This document shows positions 5,854-14,092 of a stretch of 19,951 nt of DNA, piece after piece. The translations under genes were made by a program, and so were the position numbers. The DNA comes from DAXETY01 sp051155755. Lineage in GTDB: Bacteria; Desulfobacterota; Desulfobacteria; Desulfobacterales; SG8-13. Each line of letters opens with the position of its first letter. Position 1 is the first letter of the stretch. The stretch covers positions 1 to 19,951 of the forward strand of contig DAXETY010000159.1 in NCBI GenBank assembly GCA_051155755.1, in the 5' to 3' direction. The notes under the pieces were generated by a model, which searched no databases, was not told where the DNA came from, and saw only the letters and a program-made list of their open reading frames with translations.

Positions 5854-6462
5854 ATGATGCAAGTGAACCCGGAACCGCAGATCATCCTGGCATCCAAATC
5901 TCCGCGACGCAAGTATCTGCTTGAAAAAGCCGGCCTTTCGATCGCAGTGATTCCCAGCCGATTCGATGAATCCAGCGTGGCGATGAGCGCACCGAACGCC
6001 TACGTGAAGACCCTGGCCGAAGCCAAAGCCGGTGAAATCGCCGAGCGCCATCCGGATGGCTGGGTGATCGGGGCCGACACCATCGTGACCGTGGACGGAC
6101 AGATGCTGGGGAAACCCGCGTCGCCGTCCAACGCCCGCCGGATGCTGCAGCAGTTGAGCGGGCGTGTGCACCAGGTCTATACCGGATACTGCATCTGCTG
6201 CCGACAGCGCGGCCGGTCTCATTCGAATGTGGTCAAAACCGACGTGCAGTTCAAGGCCTTGTCCGAAGCAGAGATCGATTGGTACATCCAGACCGGTGAA
6301 CCTTTCGACAAGGCCGGCGCCTACGCGATCCAGGGCATCGGGACGTTTCTGGTCAGGCGTATCGAGGGATCTTATACCAACGTGGTGGGCCTGCCGGTGT
6401 GCGAGGTGATCGAGTATCTGATCCAAGAGAAGGTGATTGGGTTCGAGGGACAGCGATCATGA
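5854..6462 (+). CDS. maf: Maf family nucleoside triphosphate pyrophosphatase (YhdE-type)
   Basis: A 202-residue Maf protein, which hydrolyses non-canonical or excess nucleotides to the monophosphate and pyrophosphate in the cytoplasm and is linked to septum inhibition. The family signature SKSPRR is at 14-19, GADTIV with the catalytic aspartate at 75, LGKP follows, and DKAGAYAIQG plus SYTNVVGLP near the end place it in the dTTP/UTP (YhdE) branch rather than the YceF branch. The ATG at 5854 is chosen because it leaves a usual short lead before the motif; a second ATG at 5857 and a TTG at 5818 are possible, and none has a good Shine-Dalgarno. It opens a + strand run and its stop overlaps the next start as ATGA. 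Confidence 0.93.
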   Translation: MMQVNPEPQIILASKSPRRKYLLEKAGLSIAVIPSRFDESSVAMSAPNAYVKTLAEAKAGEIAERHPDGWVIGADTIVTVDGQMLGKPASPSNARRMLQQLSGRVHQVYTGYCICCRQRGRSHSNVVKTDVQFKALSEAEIDWYIQTGEPFDKAGAYAIQGIGTFLVRRIEGSYTNVVGLPVCEVIEYLIQEKVIGFEGQRS

Positions 6463-7145
6463 TCAAAGAAAACCTGCAACAGGTCTTACAGCAGATCGAG
6501 TCGGCTGCGGTCGGATGCGGACGGGACCCGGATTCGGTGCGCCTGGTGGCGGTGAGCAAAACCGTGCCGGCCGAGTCCGTGCGCGCGGCCATCGAGGCCG
6601 GGGTGACCACGCTGGGGGAAAACTACGTCCAGGAGGCGCGCGAAAAGATCGAGGCCCTGGCCGACTGCGAGGTGTCCTGGCATTTTATCGGTCATCTGCA
6701 GTCCAACAAGGCCAAATATGCTGTCAAGCTGTTCGACCTGATCCATTCGGTCGACTCGGTCAAGCTGGCCGAGGAAATCGACAAGCGGGCGGCTGCCATC
6801 GGCAAGACCCAAGCGGTGCTGGTGCAGGTCAACATTGCCGAGGAAGAAACCAAGTCCGGGGTGTCGGTCGAAGAAAGCACCGCACTGGTGCGCGAGATCT
6901 CGGCCTTGGCACACCTGGAGGTGCGCGGGCTGATGACCATGCCGCCTTTTTTCAACCAGCCGGAGCGGGTGCGCCCGTATTTTAAGGCCCTGCTGCAGCT
7001 GCGCGACCGCATCCGGGAGATGGACATCGCCGGCGCTGCGCTCGAGGAGCTGTCCATGGGCATGACCGGCGATTTCAAAGTGGCCATCGAAGAAGGCGCC
7101 ACCCTGGTGCGCATCGGCACGGCGATTTTTGGAGAGAGAACGTGA
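6459..7145 (+). CDS. yggS: YggS/PLPBP family pyridoxal phosphate homeostasis protein
   Basis: 228 residues, the normal length for this single-domain alanine-racemase-fold family that binds PLP without known catalysis and balances vitamin B6 and amino/keto acid pools. Visible hallmarks: LVAVSKT with the PLP lysine K34, LGENYVQEA, WHFIGHLQSNKAKY, the LMTMPP loop, and the C-terminal SMGMTGDF...RIGTAIFG phosphate-binding segment. The start is the ATG at 6459, sharing ATGA with the maf stop and preceded by GAGGGA inside maf; longer forms of the frame only read through maf. Its own stop overlaps queH as GTGA, so maf, yggS and queH should be translated in a coupled manner. Confidence 0.96.
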   Translation: MIKENLQQVLQQIESAAVGCGRDPDSVRLVAVSKTVPAESVRAAIEAGVTTLGENYVQEAREKIEALADCEVSWHFIGHLQSNKAKYAVKLFDLIHSVDSVKLAEEIDKRAAAIGKTQAVLVQVNIAEEETKSGVSVEESTALVREISALAHLEVRGLMTMPPFFNQPERVRPYFKALLQLRDRIREMDIAGAALEELSMGMTGDFKVAIEEGATLVRIGTAIFGERT

Positions 7146-7693
7146 AACTGCTGCTGCACATCTGCTGTGCGCCCTGCAGCATCTATCCTGCGCGGGTGCT
7201 GCGCGAAGAAGGCCTGGAGGTGATGGGCTTTTTCTACCGTCACAACATCCACCCTTACTCCGAGTGCCTGCGCCGGCAGCAGACGCTGCAGGACTATGCC
7301 GAGCGAATCGATATGCGGGTGATCTACCAGCCCGATTACGACCTGGAGGGGTTTTTACGCAGGGTGGTCTACCGCGAGTCCAACCGCTGCGGCCAGTGCT
7401 ACCACGACCGGCTGCGGGCAACGGCTTTGACGGCGCGACGCGGCAAGTTCGATGCCTTTACCTCCACCCTGCTCTACAGCAAGTTTCAGAAGCACGATCA
7501 AATTCGGGCCATCGGCGAAGCGGTGGGCAAAGAAGCCGGCGTGCCGTTTCATTACCGGGATTTTCGCACCGGATGGAAAGAAGGTGTGGAGGAATCCAAG
7601 CGGCTGGAGATGTACCGCCAGCAATACTGCGGCTGCATTTACAGTGAAAAAGAGCGCTTTTACCGGCCGGCGGCGGAGCGGCCGAGAATCTAA
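7142..7693 (+). CDS. queH: Epoxyqueuosine reductase QueH
   Basis: A 183-residue QueH (formerly DUF208), the non-homologous replacement of QueG that performs the last step of queuosine synthesis, reducing epoxyqueuosine in tRNA. The metal-binding cysteines are present: CCAPC at 8-12, C83 and C86 in NRCGQCYHDR, and YCGC at 162-165; YR at 32-33 and the STLLYSKFQKHDQI segment are also typical. It starts with GTG at 7142, overlapping yggS by four bases, with GGAGAGA just before. The stop TAA at 7691-7693 directly abuts the ATG of the peptidase gene. No other queuosine genes are in the window. Confidence 0.95.
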   Translation: MKLLLHICCAPCSIYPARVLREEGLEVMGFFYRHNIHPYSECLRRQQTLQDYAERIDMRVIYQPDYDLEGFLRRVVYRESNRCGQCYHDRLRATALTARRGKFDAFTSTLLYSKFQKHDQIRAIGEAVGKEAGVPFHYRDFRTGWKEGVEESKRLEMYRQQYCGCIYSEKERFYRPAAERPRI

Positions 7694-9541
7694 ATGTTTG
7701 CCAATTTCATCTACTTTATCGTCGTTCTGCTGATCTACGCGACCTATCAACCCACGGCCGAGCCGTATTTTACCCCCTTTGACTCGCTGCTGATGTTTGT
7801 CGGGCTCACGGGGCTGTTTGCCTACGTGAACTGGCTGCAGTTTCGCGTGCTGCGGATGCGCATCGCCAAAGAGAGCTTCAGCCGGCTCGACAACCGCTTT
7901 CACGGCCTGCTCACGCGCATGTCCATCGTGGCGGTGGTTCTTTTTGCCGTGGACGTCTACGGCCTGGACCTGCCGTCTTATCTGACCGGGATCGCGCTGT
8001 TTCAGAAGGTGCCCACCCTGCTGGCCCTGCTGTTTCTGGCCGTGTTCGTCGGCTACCTGGCCATCGTGTGGTGGTTTGCCTACCGGGTCTATGAAACCCT
8101 GTATCCGTCCGACCTGTCGCGGGGCGAATACGTCTGGTCGCAGGTCACCTTCTCGGTGCCGATCCTGCTGCCGTGGCTGGTGCTCTCGGGGGTCTCGGAC
8201 CTGATCCTGGCCCTGCCCCTTTCAGCTCCCAAAGAGTTTCTGTCCACCACCCAGGGCGAAGCCGCCTACTTCATGGTGTTCCTGCTGCTGGTGGCCATGA
8301 CCGGACCGGCCATCATTCAGAAGTTCTGGCGCTGCAAACCGCTGGAAGAAGGCCCGGCCCGGGAACGCATCGCCGCGGTATGCCGCCGGGCCGGGGTCGA
8401 GTACGCCAACATCCTGTACTGGCCGATTTTCGGCGGCCGGATGATCACCGCCGGGGTGATGGGGCTGATCAAGCGCTTTCGCTACATCCTGGTGACCAAC
8501 GCCCTGCTGCAGGCTCTGGATCCGGCCGAGGTCGAAGCGGTCATCGCCCACGAGATCGGCCACGTCAAACGCAAGCACCTGCTGTTCTACCTGGTTTTCT
8601 TTGCCGGCTACGTGCTGATCACCTACTCGGTGCTGAACCTGCTGTTCTATGCCCTGGTCTATGCCGAACCGCTGTTTCGGATTTTCATCGATCTGGGCAT
8701 CGGACGGATCACGATCAACTCCATCGCCCTGAGCCTGGCGATGATCCTGCTGTTTCTGGTCTATTTTCGGTTTATCTTCGGCTATTTCATGCGCAATTTC
8801 GAGCGCCAGGCCGACGGCTACGTCTACAACCTGTTCGACAGCAGCTTGCCGCTGATCACCACGTTGAAGAAGATCGCGGTCACCAGCGGCCAGCCGCCCG
8901 ACCGGCCCAACTGGCATCACTTCAGCATCACCGAGCGCATCCACTACCTGGTGCGCTGCGAAGAAGACCGCAGCACCATTAAAACCCACGACCGCAAGGT
9001 GCGCCGCAGCATCGGCCTCTATGTCGCGGCCATGGTGGTGGTGGCCTTTTTCGGCTACCACCTCAACTACGGTGAAGCCGGCCAGCGGATCAGCGGCCAT
9101 TTCATCGAAAAAATTCTGCTCAAGGAAATCGAAAAACACCCCGAGGATCCGGGCCTGTACCGCATGCTGGGCGACCTGTACTACGAGACCGAAAACTGGC
9201 AGGGCGTCCGGGAAGCCTACGAGACCTCCCTGGCCATCCAGGCCGACAATCCCGAAGTGCTAAACAACCTGGCCTGGTTTTACGCCACCGTGGATGTGCC
9301 CGAAATGCGAAACCCGGAGCGGGCCCTGGCCCTGGCCCGCCGGGCGGCCGAGCTCCAGCAGGCGCCCCACATCTTCGACACCCTGGCCGAAAGCTACTAC
9401 GTCAACGACATGCTGCCGGAAGCCATCGAAGCCGGGCAGCGCGCCCTGGCGCTGGATCCGGACAACCGGAGTTACTATCAGCAACAGTTGGAAAAATTTC
9501 GCCGGGAGCATGCAGAAGAAAATTCTGAACAACATTTCTGA
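7694..9541 (+). CDS. Membrane-bound M48 zinc metallopeptidase with C-terminal TPR region
   Basis: 615 residues. The N-terminal half has several hydrophobic segments (first at about 4-25, others near 75-130, 150-180 and 190-215). The gluzincin motif HEIGH is at 286-290 with the third ligand probably E370 in NFERQAD, as in Ste24/HtpX-like M48 enzymes. Membrane segments lie around the motif, as in CAAX-protease-like members, and a further one near 441-457 (GLYVAAMVVVAFFGYH). From about 482 to 600 helical TPR-type repeats follow (LYRMLGDLYYETENWQGV, NNLAWFYAT, FDTLAESYYVNDMLPEA). It probably performs membrane-protein quality control, with the TPRs binding partners. It starts immediately after queH with no gap, so it is likely the last gene of the maf run. 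The palindromic repeat behind it may end the transcript. Confidence 0.92.
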   Translation: MFANFIYFIVVLLIYATYQPTAEPYFTPFDSLLMFVGLTGLFAYVNWLQFRVLRMRIAKESFSRLDNRFHGLLTRMSIVAVVLFAVDVYGLDLPSYLTGIALFQKVPTLLALLFLAVFVGYLAIVWWFAYRVYETLYPSDLSRGEYVWSQVTFSVPILLPWLVLSGVSDLILALPLSAPKEFLSTTQGEAAYFMVFLLLVAMTGPAIIQKFWRCKPLEEGPARERIAAVCRRAGVEYANILYWPIFGGRMITAGVMGLIKRFRYILVTNALLQALDPAEVEAVIAHEIGHVKRKHLLFYLVFFAGYVLITYSVLNLLFYALVYAEPLFRIFIDLGIGRITINSIALSLAMILLFLVYFRFIFGYFMRNFERQADGYVYNLFDSSLPLITTLKKIAVTSGQPPDRPNWHHFSITERIHYLVRCEEDRSTIKTHDRKVRRSIGLYVAAMVVVAFFGYHLNYGEAGQRISGHFIEKILLKEIEKHPEDPGLYRMLGDLYYETENWQGVREAYETSLAIQADNPEVLNNLAWFYATVDVPEMRNPERALALARRAAELQQAPHIFDTLAESYYVNDMLPEAIEAGQRALALDPDNRSYYQQQLEKFRREHAEENSEQHF

Positions 9542-9546
9542 CGGTC

Positions 9547-9685
9547 TCGTAAAAAGTCCGCCTTAACGGTGTGTCATCCCCGCGAAGGCGGGGATCTCGA
9601 GTTTAACACACTGTAATAACGATAATTTCGAGATTTCCGCCTCCGCGGAAATGACAGATTATGATGAAATTGGGACTTTTTACGA
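9547..9685. repeat. MITE-like nested palindromic element, full copy
   Basis: Ends are a perfect 13-bp inverted repeat, TCGTAAAAAGTCC (9547-9559) and GGACTTTTTACGA (9673-9685). Inside are two hairpins: ATCCCCGC-GAAG-GCGGGGAT (9576-9595) and ATTTCCGC-CTCC-GCGGAAAT (9633-9652), flanked by TGTCAT and ATGACA. It carries no coding capacity and sits between the peptidase and crcB. A partial second copy is at 13921-14012. Confidence 0.85.
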
Positions 9686-9718
9686 CTTCATCATTTCCGA
9701 CATCCACGGAGATCCGTC

Positions 9719-10102
9719 GTGCTCAAACTGCTGGTCATCGGCTGTGGAGGATTCATCGGGGCGGTGCTGCGCTACCTGGTCAGCGGGCTGGTGCAGAACC
9801 TGTCGGGCAGCATTCGTTTTCCGTTCGGCACCCTGGCCGTCAATGTCATCGGCTGCCTGTTTATCGGGTTGCTGGTTTACCTGGTGGAAACCCGCAGCAT
9901 GCTCAGTGTGACCGTGCGCATGTTTGTGTTCATCGGCCTGCTGGGCTCTTTTACCACCTTTTCCACCTTCGGCAACGAGACCCTGGAGCTGCTGCGGGAT
10001 TCGAAAACCACGCTGGCCCTGCTCAATGCCGGCGCCCAGCTGTTTTTGGGTCTGGCGGCGGTCTGGCTGGGCCGGATGATCGCCTACGGCATCTGGAGGT
10101 AA
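9719..10102 (+). CDS. crcB: Fluoride exporter CrcB/FluC
   Basis: 127 residues, four hydrophobic segments, the usual size for one subunit of the dual-topology dimeric fluoride channel in the inner membrane. Typical motifs: GCGGFIGAVLRY near the N terminus, the pore asparagine in LAVNVIGC, and GSFTTFSTFGNE carrying the polar/phenylalanine track. The GTG start at 9719 has GGAG 7 bases upstream. It is followed after six bases by a DUF190 gene, the common partner. No fluoride riboswitch was recognised ahead of it; the upstream space is filled by the palindromic repeat. Confidence 0.95.
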   Translation: MLKLLVIGCGGFIGAVLRYLVSGLVQNLSGSIRFPFGTLAVNVIGCLFIGLLVYLVETRSMLSVTVRMFVFIGLLGSFTTFSTFGNETLELLRDSKTTLALLNAGAQLFLGLAAVWLGRMIAYGIWR

Positions 10103-10108
10103 ACGCTG

Positions 10109-10450
10109 ATGAAACTTCCGGAAGAAGGTTGTCTGCTGCGCATCATGATCGGCGAAAGCGCCCGACACGAGGGAAAACCGCTCTACGAGTGGATCGTCGG
10201 TCAGGCCCGCGAATTTCACCTGGCCGGGGCCACCGTGCTGCGGGGTATGATGGGCTACGGGGCCAGCAGCCGCATTAAGACCTCCAAAATCCTGCGCCTT
10301 TCCGAGGACCTGCCCATCGTCATCGAAATCGTCGACACCGAGGACAAGCTGGAAGAATTTCTGGCCAAGGTCGATTCGGTGATCAAAGACGGGCTGGCCA
10401 CCATGGAGCTGGCGCGTATCAAGTTCTATAGAGGACAGACAAAGAAATAA
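10109..10450 (+). CDS. DUF190 family protein
   Basis: 113 residues matching the DUF190 family, small PII-like fold proteins commonly encoded next to crcB. Typical features are LLRIMIGESARHEGKPLY at the start, the GATVLRG-MMGYGASS segment, and LPIVIEIVD in the second half. GGAGG stands 9 bases before the ATG at 10109. The role in fluoride handling is unknown; regulation of the channel by a small ligand is a family-level guess. It is co-transcribed with crcB and ends ahead of a convergent operon. Confidence 0.92.
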   Translation: MKLPEEGCLLRIMIGESARHEGKPLYEWIVGQAREFHLAGATVLRGMMGYGASSRIKTSKILRLSEDLPIVIEIVDTEDKLEEFLAKVDSVIKDGLATMELARIKFYRGQTKK

Positions 10451-10488
10451 ACCGGCCGAGGCTGCGGCGCTCGGATTCGTCCAGAGGG

Positions 10489-10526
10489 TTCCGGATCGCG
10501 CCCGGCGGCGCCGGGCCTGTCCGGAA
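10489..10526. terminator. Strong hairpin between convergent genes
   Basis: An outer stem TTCCGGA/TCCGGAA (10489-10495, 10520-10526) encloses a perfect GCCCGGC-GGC-GCCGGGC hairpin (10500-10516). It lies in the 137-base gap between the converging DUF190 and YciC-like genes. There is no T-run on either side, so it may act as a shared transcript barrier or 3'-end protector, or be a REP-type element. Confidence 0.5.
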
Positions 10527-10587
10527 TGACGTCCGTTGCCGGATTGCGGCTGGTGTATCTTCTGCGGGAACGTCGTTTTGCTTGAGA

Positions 10588-11265
10588 CTAGGCTTGGCCG
10601 CGGTCCTGGTAAAGGCAGTACACCCGGAAGGCGTAAATCAGTGCCAGGCTGAACAGCAGGCTTTCGGCCATGCCCAGCACGACGGCGGTGACCAGGTTGT
10701 AGAATTCGACCTGCAGCAGCCACTGATGCAGCGCCCAGCTGGCCACCCCCACCGTCACAATGACTGCGAGCAGCCCTTTGAGCAGCACCGCCTGATAGGC
10801 GGAGGCGGCCTTCCAACTGGCAGCCATCGAATCAAAGGCATTGCGGCCCTGCAGGGCACAGAAAAATTCGGCAAACGCAACCCGGGCCAGGGCGATAAAA
10901 CCGGGAATCACCAGCAGCAGAAAGCCGCCTACCACCGCCATGCTGCTCAGCACATAGACCATCATCAACTGGGGCCAGATGGTCATGGATTTTTTGTAGC
11001 ACTGGGCCACAGACAGCCGCTCGCCGGACAGCAGCCCCGCCATCCAATAAATCAGGGCACCCTGGTAGATCGGATAGATCATCAGATCCAGCATGTAAAG
11101 CCACCAGGGAAACGGGGCCTCTTCGGCGCTGATCCAGGAAATTTCCACGGCGCTGTTGAGCAGTTCCAGGGGGACAATCACCGGAAACAGCACCGCGGCG
11201 ATCGCACCGATCCGGGTGCGCATAAAAAGCAGGCTGTCTTTGAGCAGTTCAATGGCTGAGGTCAT
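10588..11265 (-). CDS. YciC-like integral membrane protein
   Basis: 225 residues with about six hydrophobic segments (near 18-37, 52-75, 100-127, 158-180, 190-210). It shows the pattern of the UPF0259/YciC or DUF975-type inner membrane family, notably LLVIPGFIALAR in mid-protein, which these families share. Function is unknown. It starts three bases after the stop of the acetyl-CoA hydrolase fusion gene, so it is the last gene of a three-gene operon. The Shine-Dalgarno is weak, consistent with coupled translation. Confidence 0.75.
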   Translation of the reverse strand: MTSAIELLKDSLLFMRTRIGAIAAVLFPVIVPLELLNSAVEISWISAEEAPFPWWLYMLDLMIYPIYQGALIYWMAGLLSGERLSVAQCYKKSMTIWPQLMMVYVLSSMAVVGGFLLLVIPGFIALARVAFAEFFCALQGRNAFDSMAASWKAASAYQAVLLKGLLAVIVTVGVASWALHQWLLQVEFYNLVTAVVLGMAESLLFSLALIYAFRVYCLYQDRGQA

Positions 11266-11268
11266 CGG

Positions 11269-13164
11269 TTACCGATCGGAATCTTTGTTTTGGTCCCCAT
11301 CGCCCTGGAATTCCATGATCATCAGCAAGTCGCCGTTTTCGTAGCGCTGTTCGGCGTTGGGATAGCGCTTGCGAAACACCCGCAGCATGGATCGATTGGA
11401 GGCCAGCAGGTAGGCCACAAAGCCCTTAAAGCCGTTTTCCATGGCGATTTTCTCCAGCATCTCCAGCAGGTAGCCGGCGATTCCCATACCCTGGTAGTCC
11501 TCGCGGGTCACAAAGGCCACCTCGGCTCGATTTTCCGAAGCCTTCATGTAGGAGCCCACCGCGACGATCTCCTTGTTGCCGCGCTGCCGCACCAGCCCGA
11601 TCAGGGTGATGTTGTCGCGATAGTCCAGGTACGACCAGTGCTTCTGGGCCATCTGATGGGAAAATACCCGAATCTTTCTGAAAAAACGATAGTATACGGT
11701 TTCTTCCTTGAGCGAATAGTAAAAATTGCGATAGGCGATTTCATCGGAGGGCAGCAGGGGCCGCACCGCCAGCGCCTTGCCGTTGGGCAGTTTTCGGCGG
11801 CGGCGGTAGCGCTCGATGAACAGCAGGTCCACGGCCGGCGGCGGCAGCTGGTCGGCGGTGACGTAGTGGAATTGCTTGGCGCTTTCGATGAGATCGGCCC
11901 GGAACTTGGGATGCGCCACCTGAGCCAGCTCGATGACCCGCTGGAAGATGCTCTTGCCGCGCAGCTGGGCGATGCCGTATTCGGTGACCACGAAATTGAT
12001 GTCGGCGCGCAGGGTGATCACACCGGCGCCTTCACTCAGATCGGCGACGATGCGCGACACCTGGCCTTTGCGCGCGGTGGACGGCAGGGCCACAATCGAA
12101 AAGCCGCCCCGCGACATGGCCGCACCGCGGATAAAGCTGGCCTGGTCGCCCGTGCCGCCGAAAAACAGAAGATCGCGGGTATCGGAGGCCACCTGACCGG
12201 TGAGGTCCACTTCCAGGGCCGAGCTGATGGAAATGAAATTGTCGTTGCGGGCGATCATGGCCGGATCGTTGACGAAGTCTGCGGTTCGGAAATAAAATTG
12301 AGGATTGTCGTGAATATAATCGTATATCTTCTCGGTACCCATACACAGGGTGGCCACCGCCCGTTCCGGCAGCAGGTTTTTGCGCTTGTTGTTGATGGTG
12401 CCGTTTTCGAACAGCGGGATAAAGGCATCGTTGATGATCTGGGTGTGCACCCCGAGGTCCTTCTTGCCCTCCAGGTGTTGCAGAAGCGCGTACGGCAGGT
12501 GGCCGAATCCCACCTGCAGGCAGGCGCCGTCATCGATCAACTCTGAGACGTAGTAGCCGATGCGTCGGATGGTCTCCTCGTCCGGCAATTCGTCGGTGAG
12601 AAATTCCACCAGCGGCTCCTGGTGCGGGACCAGGTAGTCGATTTCGTCCACGTGGACGAAGCTGTCGCCCCAGGTGCGCGGCATGCTCGGATTGACCTGG
12701 GCGATGATCAGATCGGCGTTGTTGAGGGCCGCGCGGGTGACGTCCACCGAAACGCCCAGACTGCCGAAACCGAAGCGGTCCGGCGGGCTGATCTGCACCA
12801 GGGCCACATCGAGGCCGATCTGATGGCTGTTGAACAGCCGCGGGATCTCGGCCAGGTAGCTCGGCACGTAGTCCACCTTGCCCTCGTAGGCGGCACTGCG
12901 CATCTGGGAGCTGATGAAAAACAGCTTGAGGTTGAAGCGGCTGAGGAAATTGCGGTCCTGGATGTAGTCCGACAGGGTGAAGGAAAACATCTGGAAAATC
13001 ATTGCGTCCTGGATGGCGGAATCTTTTACCAGAGCCCGGACCAGGTGACGGGGTTCGCCGCAGCCGGAACCGATGAAAATCCGGCTGCCATTGCGGATAT
13101 TTGCCAGCGCGGTGCGCGCGTCAACCACCTTGGCCGGGTATCGTTGCTTCAGTTCTTCCATCAT
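11269..13164 (-). CDS. Acetyl-CoA hydrolase/transferase fused to a GNAT acetyltransferase
   Basis: 631 residues. The first ~440 are a family I CoA-transferase of the acetyl-CoA hydrolase/4-hydroxybutyrate CoA-transferase type: NPSMPRTWGDSFVHVDEID, a GFGHLPYALL segment, DLGVHTQIINDAF, SSALEVDLTGQV with the probable catalytic glutamate at 318, GGTGDQASFIRGA, ALPSTARKGQVSRI and FVVTEYGIAQLRGKS. From about 465 a GNAT domain follows, with the acetyl-CoA loop in REDYQGMGIAGYLL. The fusion suggests an enzyme moving CoA esters whose second domain uses acetyl-CoA to acetylate a small molecule or protein lysine; that link is inference. Two ATGs (13164, 13161) compete, with a weak GGGAA before them. It is preceded 42 bases upstream by the PIG-L deacetylase in the same direction. 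Confidence 0.92.
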   Translation of the reverse strand: MMEELKQRYPAKVVDARTALANIRNGSRIFIGSGCGEPRHLVRALVKDSAIQDAMIFQMFSFTLSDYIQDRNFLSRFNLKLFFISSQMRSAAYEGKVDYVPSYLAEIPRLFNSHQIGLDVALVQISPPDRFGFGSLGVSVDVTRAALNNADLIIAQVNPSMPRTWGDSFVHVDEIDYLVPHQEPLVEFLTDELPDEETIRRIGYYVSELIDDGACLQVGFGHLPYALLQHLEGKKDLGVHTQIINDAFIPLFENGTINNKRKNLLPERAVATLCMGTEKIYDYIHDNPQFYFRTADFVNDPAMIARNDNFISISSALEVDLTGQVASDTRDLLFFGGTGDQASFIRGAAMSRGGFSIVALPSTARKGQVSRIVADLSEGAGVITLRADINFVVTEYGIAQLRGKSIFQRVIELAQVAHPKFRADLIESAKQFHYVTADQLPPPAVDLLFIERYRRRRKLPNGKALAVRPLLPSDEIAYRNFYYSLKEETVYYRFFRKIRVFSHQMAQKHWSYLDYRDNITLIGLVRQRGNKEIVAVGSYMKASENRAEVAFVTREDYQGMGIAGYLLEMLEKIAMENGFKGFVAYLLASNRSMLRVFRKRYPNAEQRYENGDLLMIMEFQGDGDQNKDSDR

Positions 13165-13206
13165 TGTTTCCCATGATATTCAAAAAGCGTTTCGAAATGT
13201 TCGAAC

Positions 13207-13902
13207 TCAGGGCGGCAGCACCAGGCGGTGGAAGGCTTCGGCCAGCTCGAATTCCTCGTCGGCGGCCATCACGCGGCAACGCTCCTTGAGCCATTCCTCC
13301 AGGTCGGCAATCCCCAGGGCCCGGACCTGGCTTTCGTGGCAGCGCAAAGCGGCCAGTTTGCGCGAAAACGTTGCGGTAATATCCACCCGGTGGTTGACAT
13401 CCTCCGCGCCCCAGAAAAAGGCGTCCTTGACCTTGTGCGGCTCCAGGCCGGCTTCGATTAGATCGGGATAGGCCAGATGGTCGCGGGCAAAGGGAAACAG
13501 GGCATCGACGACAACCTGACCGATGACCCGGTGGTCCCGGTGCCAGAGATAGCGGCGATAGGGGTCGGAGGTAATCACCGTGTCCGGGCGCCAGGTGCGA
13601 ATGACTTCGACGATGTGCTTGCGCAGCTCGGGGGTGTCTTCCAGGCCCTGATCGGGATAACGCAGAAATTCCACCCGACTGACACCCAGTTCCCGGGCGG
13701 CGGCCTGCTGTTCCCGCTCCCGGAGCCGGGCCAGCTGTTCGGGCTGCAGGGACCGGTCGGTGGTGCCCTTCTCGCCGCTGGTGCAGATCACGTAAACGAC
13801 GTTCTTGCCCTGGCCGGTCCAACGTGCCACCGTTCCGGCCGCGCCGAATTCGGAATCGTCCGGATGGGCACTGATCACAAGCACGTCACATGGGGTGGGC
13901 AC
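13207..13902 (-). CDS. PIG-L/LmbE family zinc-dependent N-deacetylase
   Basis: 231 residues. The family metal motif AHPDDSE is at 12-18 and the distal histidines in LWHRDHRV. The family removes N-acetyl groups from GlcNAc-linked substrates (MshB, BshB, LmbE, PIG-L). The start is GTG at 13902 with AAGGAG 7 bases upstream; a longer frame starting with TTG at 13935 would begin inside the repeat and lacks a ribosome site. It leads an operon with the CoA-transferase-GNAT fusion and a membrane protein. It lies directly downstream of the glycosyltransferase operon on the same strand, separated by a hairpin and a repeat, and could act on that enzyme's product. Confidence 0.93.
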   Translation of the reverse strand: MPTPCDVLVISAHPDDSEFGAAGTVARWTGQGKNVVYVICTSGEKGTTDRSLQPEQLARLREREQQAAARELGVSRVEFLRYPDQGLEDTPELRKHIVEVIRTWRPDTVITSDPYRRYLWHRDHRVIGQVVVDALFPFARDHLAYPDLIEAGLEPHKVKDAFFWGAEDVNHRVDITATFSRKLAALRCHESQVRALGIADLEEWLKERCRVMAADEEFELAEAFHRLVLPP

Positions 13903-13920
13903 GATCGATCTCCTTCCCGA

Positions 13921-14012
13921 TTTAACAAAATGCAATTACAATGATTTCGAGATTACCGCCTTCGCGGGAATGACAGATTCTAATAAATTTTGATTTTTTA
14001 CGATTCCATCAA
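13921..14012. repeat. Partial second copy of the nested palindromic element
   Basis: Matches the right half of the element at 9602-9693 in the same orientation: TTTAACA, then TTTCGAGAT, a hairpin CCGC-CTTC-GCGG, AATGACAGATT, and GATTTTTTACGA replacing GGACTTTTTACGA, ending in CATCA. The left half and left terminal repeat are missing. It begins only about six bases from the deacetylase ribosome site, in the 190-base gap 13903-14092, whose remainder holds a CTTGTTAACAAG palindrome (14029-14040) and AT-rich sequence. Confidence 0.75.
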
Positions 14013-14063
14013 ATTAAAAAAACATTGGCTTGTTAACAAGATTTATATCGATTTTTATTTTTG

Positions 14064-14085
14064 AAAATTGAATCCCGGCGGGATT
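14064..14085 (-). terminator. Probable terminator of the glycosyltransferase operon
   Basis: On the minus strand AATCCC-GCC-GGGATT (14071-14085) followed by CAATTTTC, starting 8 bases past the stop at 14093. The stem is short and the T-run is interrupted, so termination may be leaky, letting transcripts reach the deacetylase. Confidence 0.45.
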
Positions 14086-14092
14086 GCCGATC

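Noticed and set aside
9686..9718. Fluoride riboswitch before crcB
   Set aside because: The short gap holds only the end of the repeat and a ribosome site; the conserved riboswitch core and pseudoknot could not be found here or in the repeat.
11290..12546. A 418-codon + strand open frame
   Set aside because: It is the antisense shadow of the acetyl-CoA hydrolase-GNAT gene, typical of high-GC coding sequence.
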